In this document: positions 11,732 to 11,868 of the stretch, in pieces
How positions within the stretch are numbered: the stretch's first letter is position 1
How the letters are laid out: every line of letters begins with the position of its first letter
DNA from: Thermoplasmata archaeon
Lineage (GTDB): Archaea; Thermoplasmatota; Thermoplasmata; Lutacidiplasmatales; UBA184
Length of the DNA stretch: 11,868 nt
Assembly (NCBI GenBank): GCA_030046135.1
Contig: JASIEC010000081.1
Coordinates: 1 to 11,868 of the forward strand
Direction of reading: 5' to 3'
Program-made: the position numbers and the translations under genes
The notes under the pieces: generated by a model
Told to the model about the DNA's origin: nothing
What the model saw: the letters and a program-made list of their open reading frames with translations, nothing else
The model's database searches: none

Positions 11732-11868
11732 ATGGCGATCCTGCGGAGCAAGGCGCCGCTCCGGATCAGCTTCGCGGGCGGGGGGACCGACGTCTCCCCC
11801 TATCCCGAGGAGAAGGGCGGGGCCGTCCTCAACTGCACGATCGACCGGTTCGCCTACGCCACGCTCGA
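11732..11868 (+). CDS. GHMP kinase, heptose-7-phosphate kinase (HddA)-like, N-terminal part (3' end outside window)
   Basis: The first 45 codons read MAILRSKAPLRISFAGGGTD and continue VSPYPEEKGGAVLNCTIDRFAYATL. This is the opening of GHMP-superfamily kinases related to D-glycero-alpha-D-manno-heptose 7-phosphate kinase and L-fucose kinase. In these, APLRISFAGGGTDVPPY and GG-VLN-TIDRYAY are characteristic, placing the sugar-binding side early in the protein. The ATP-binding Gly/Ser motif would be downstream and is not visible. Such kinases feed NDP-heptose or surface glycan synthesis. Truncated only by the window edge. Confidence 0.85.
   Translation, partial: MAILRSKAPLRISFAGGGTDVSPYPEEKGGAVLNCTIDRFAYATL

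Noticed and set aside
1..11868. tRNA genes, rRNA genes or CRISPR arrays
   Set aside because: No T-loop/cloverleaf pattern, no rRNA motifs and no regularly spaced direct repeats were seen on either strand.

Overview
This is a GC-rich window of about 11.9 kb that reads as chromosomal DNA of an archaeon, most likely an uncultivated high-GC member of the Thermoplasmatota; the phylum is inference. The archaeal call rests on A/T-rich TATA-like boxes placed about 26 bases upstream of many start codons, so that those mRNAs would be leaderless, and on lineage-typical proteins (HEPN/MNT pair, zinc-ribbon proteins, heptose-kinase-like GHMP kinase). No rRNA, tRNA or CRISPR array was seen. Coding density is high, and most tightly linked genes share 4-base ATGA stop/start overlaps.

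Layout from the left: the 3' end of lipB (octanoyl transferase) overlaps an atypical NAD(P)-binding reductase/epimerase-like gene; a leaderless multi-pass membrane protein follows. On the minus strand come a HepT/MntA-type (HEPN/MNT) toxin-antitoxin pair whose nucleotidyltransferase carries an extra N-terminal zinc ribbon, a two-TM membrane protein ending in an eight-cysteine FYVE/RING-like zinc module, and a secreted, probably glycosylated and disulfide-bonded protein. A divergent 362-base intergenic region separates these from a leaderless plus-strand orphan protein resembling the HsdR N-terminal nuclease domain, with a degenerate active site.

The centre of the window is a tight minus-strand operon: a COG2345/SufR-like winged-helix regulator with Fe-S-type cysteines, a classical SDR oxidoreductase, and a QueA-like SAM:tRNA ribosyltransferase-isomerase of the short type I associate with actinobacteria. 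A symmetrical candidate operator lies next to the leaderless promoter of this operon. Queuosine synthesis is not an archaeal trait, so this module is the most unusual functional unit in the window.

To the right are two small plus-strand genes (an unrecognised 80-aa protein and a small zinc-ribbon protein preceded by a perfect 18-bp palindrome), a degenerate stretch that may be an IS605/TnpB remnant, a 54-aa leaderless minus-strand gene, a VIT1/CCC1-type metal transporter, a NUDIX hydrolase, a six-TM DUF998-like protein, and the first 45 codons of a GHMP kinase resembling heptose-7-phosphate kinase.
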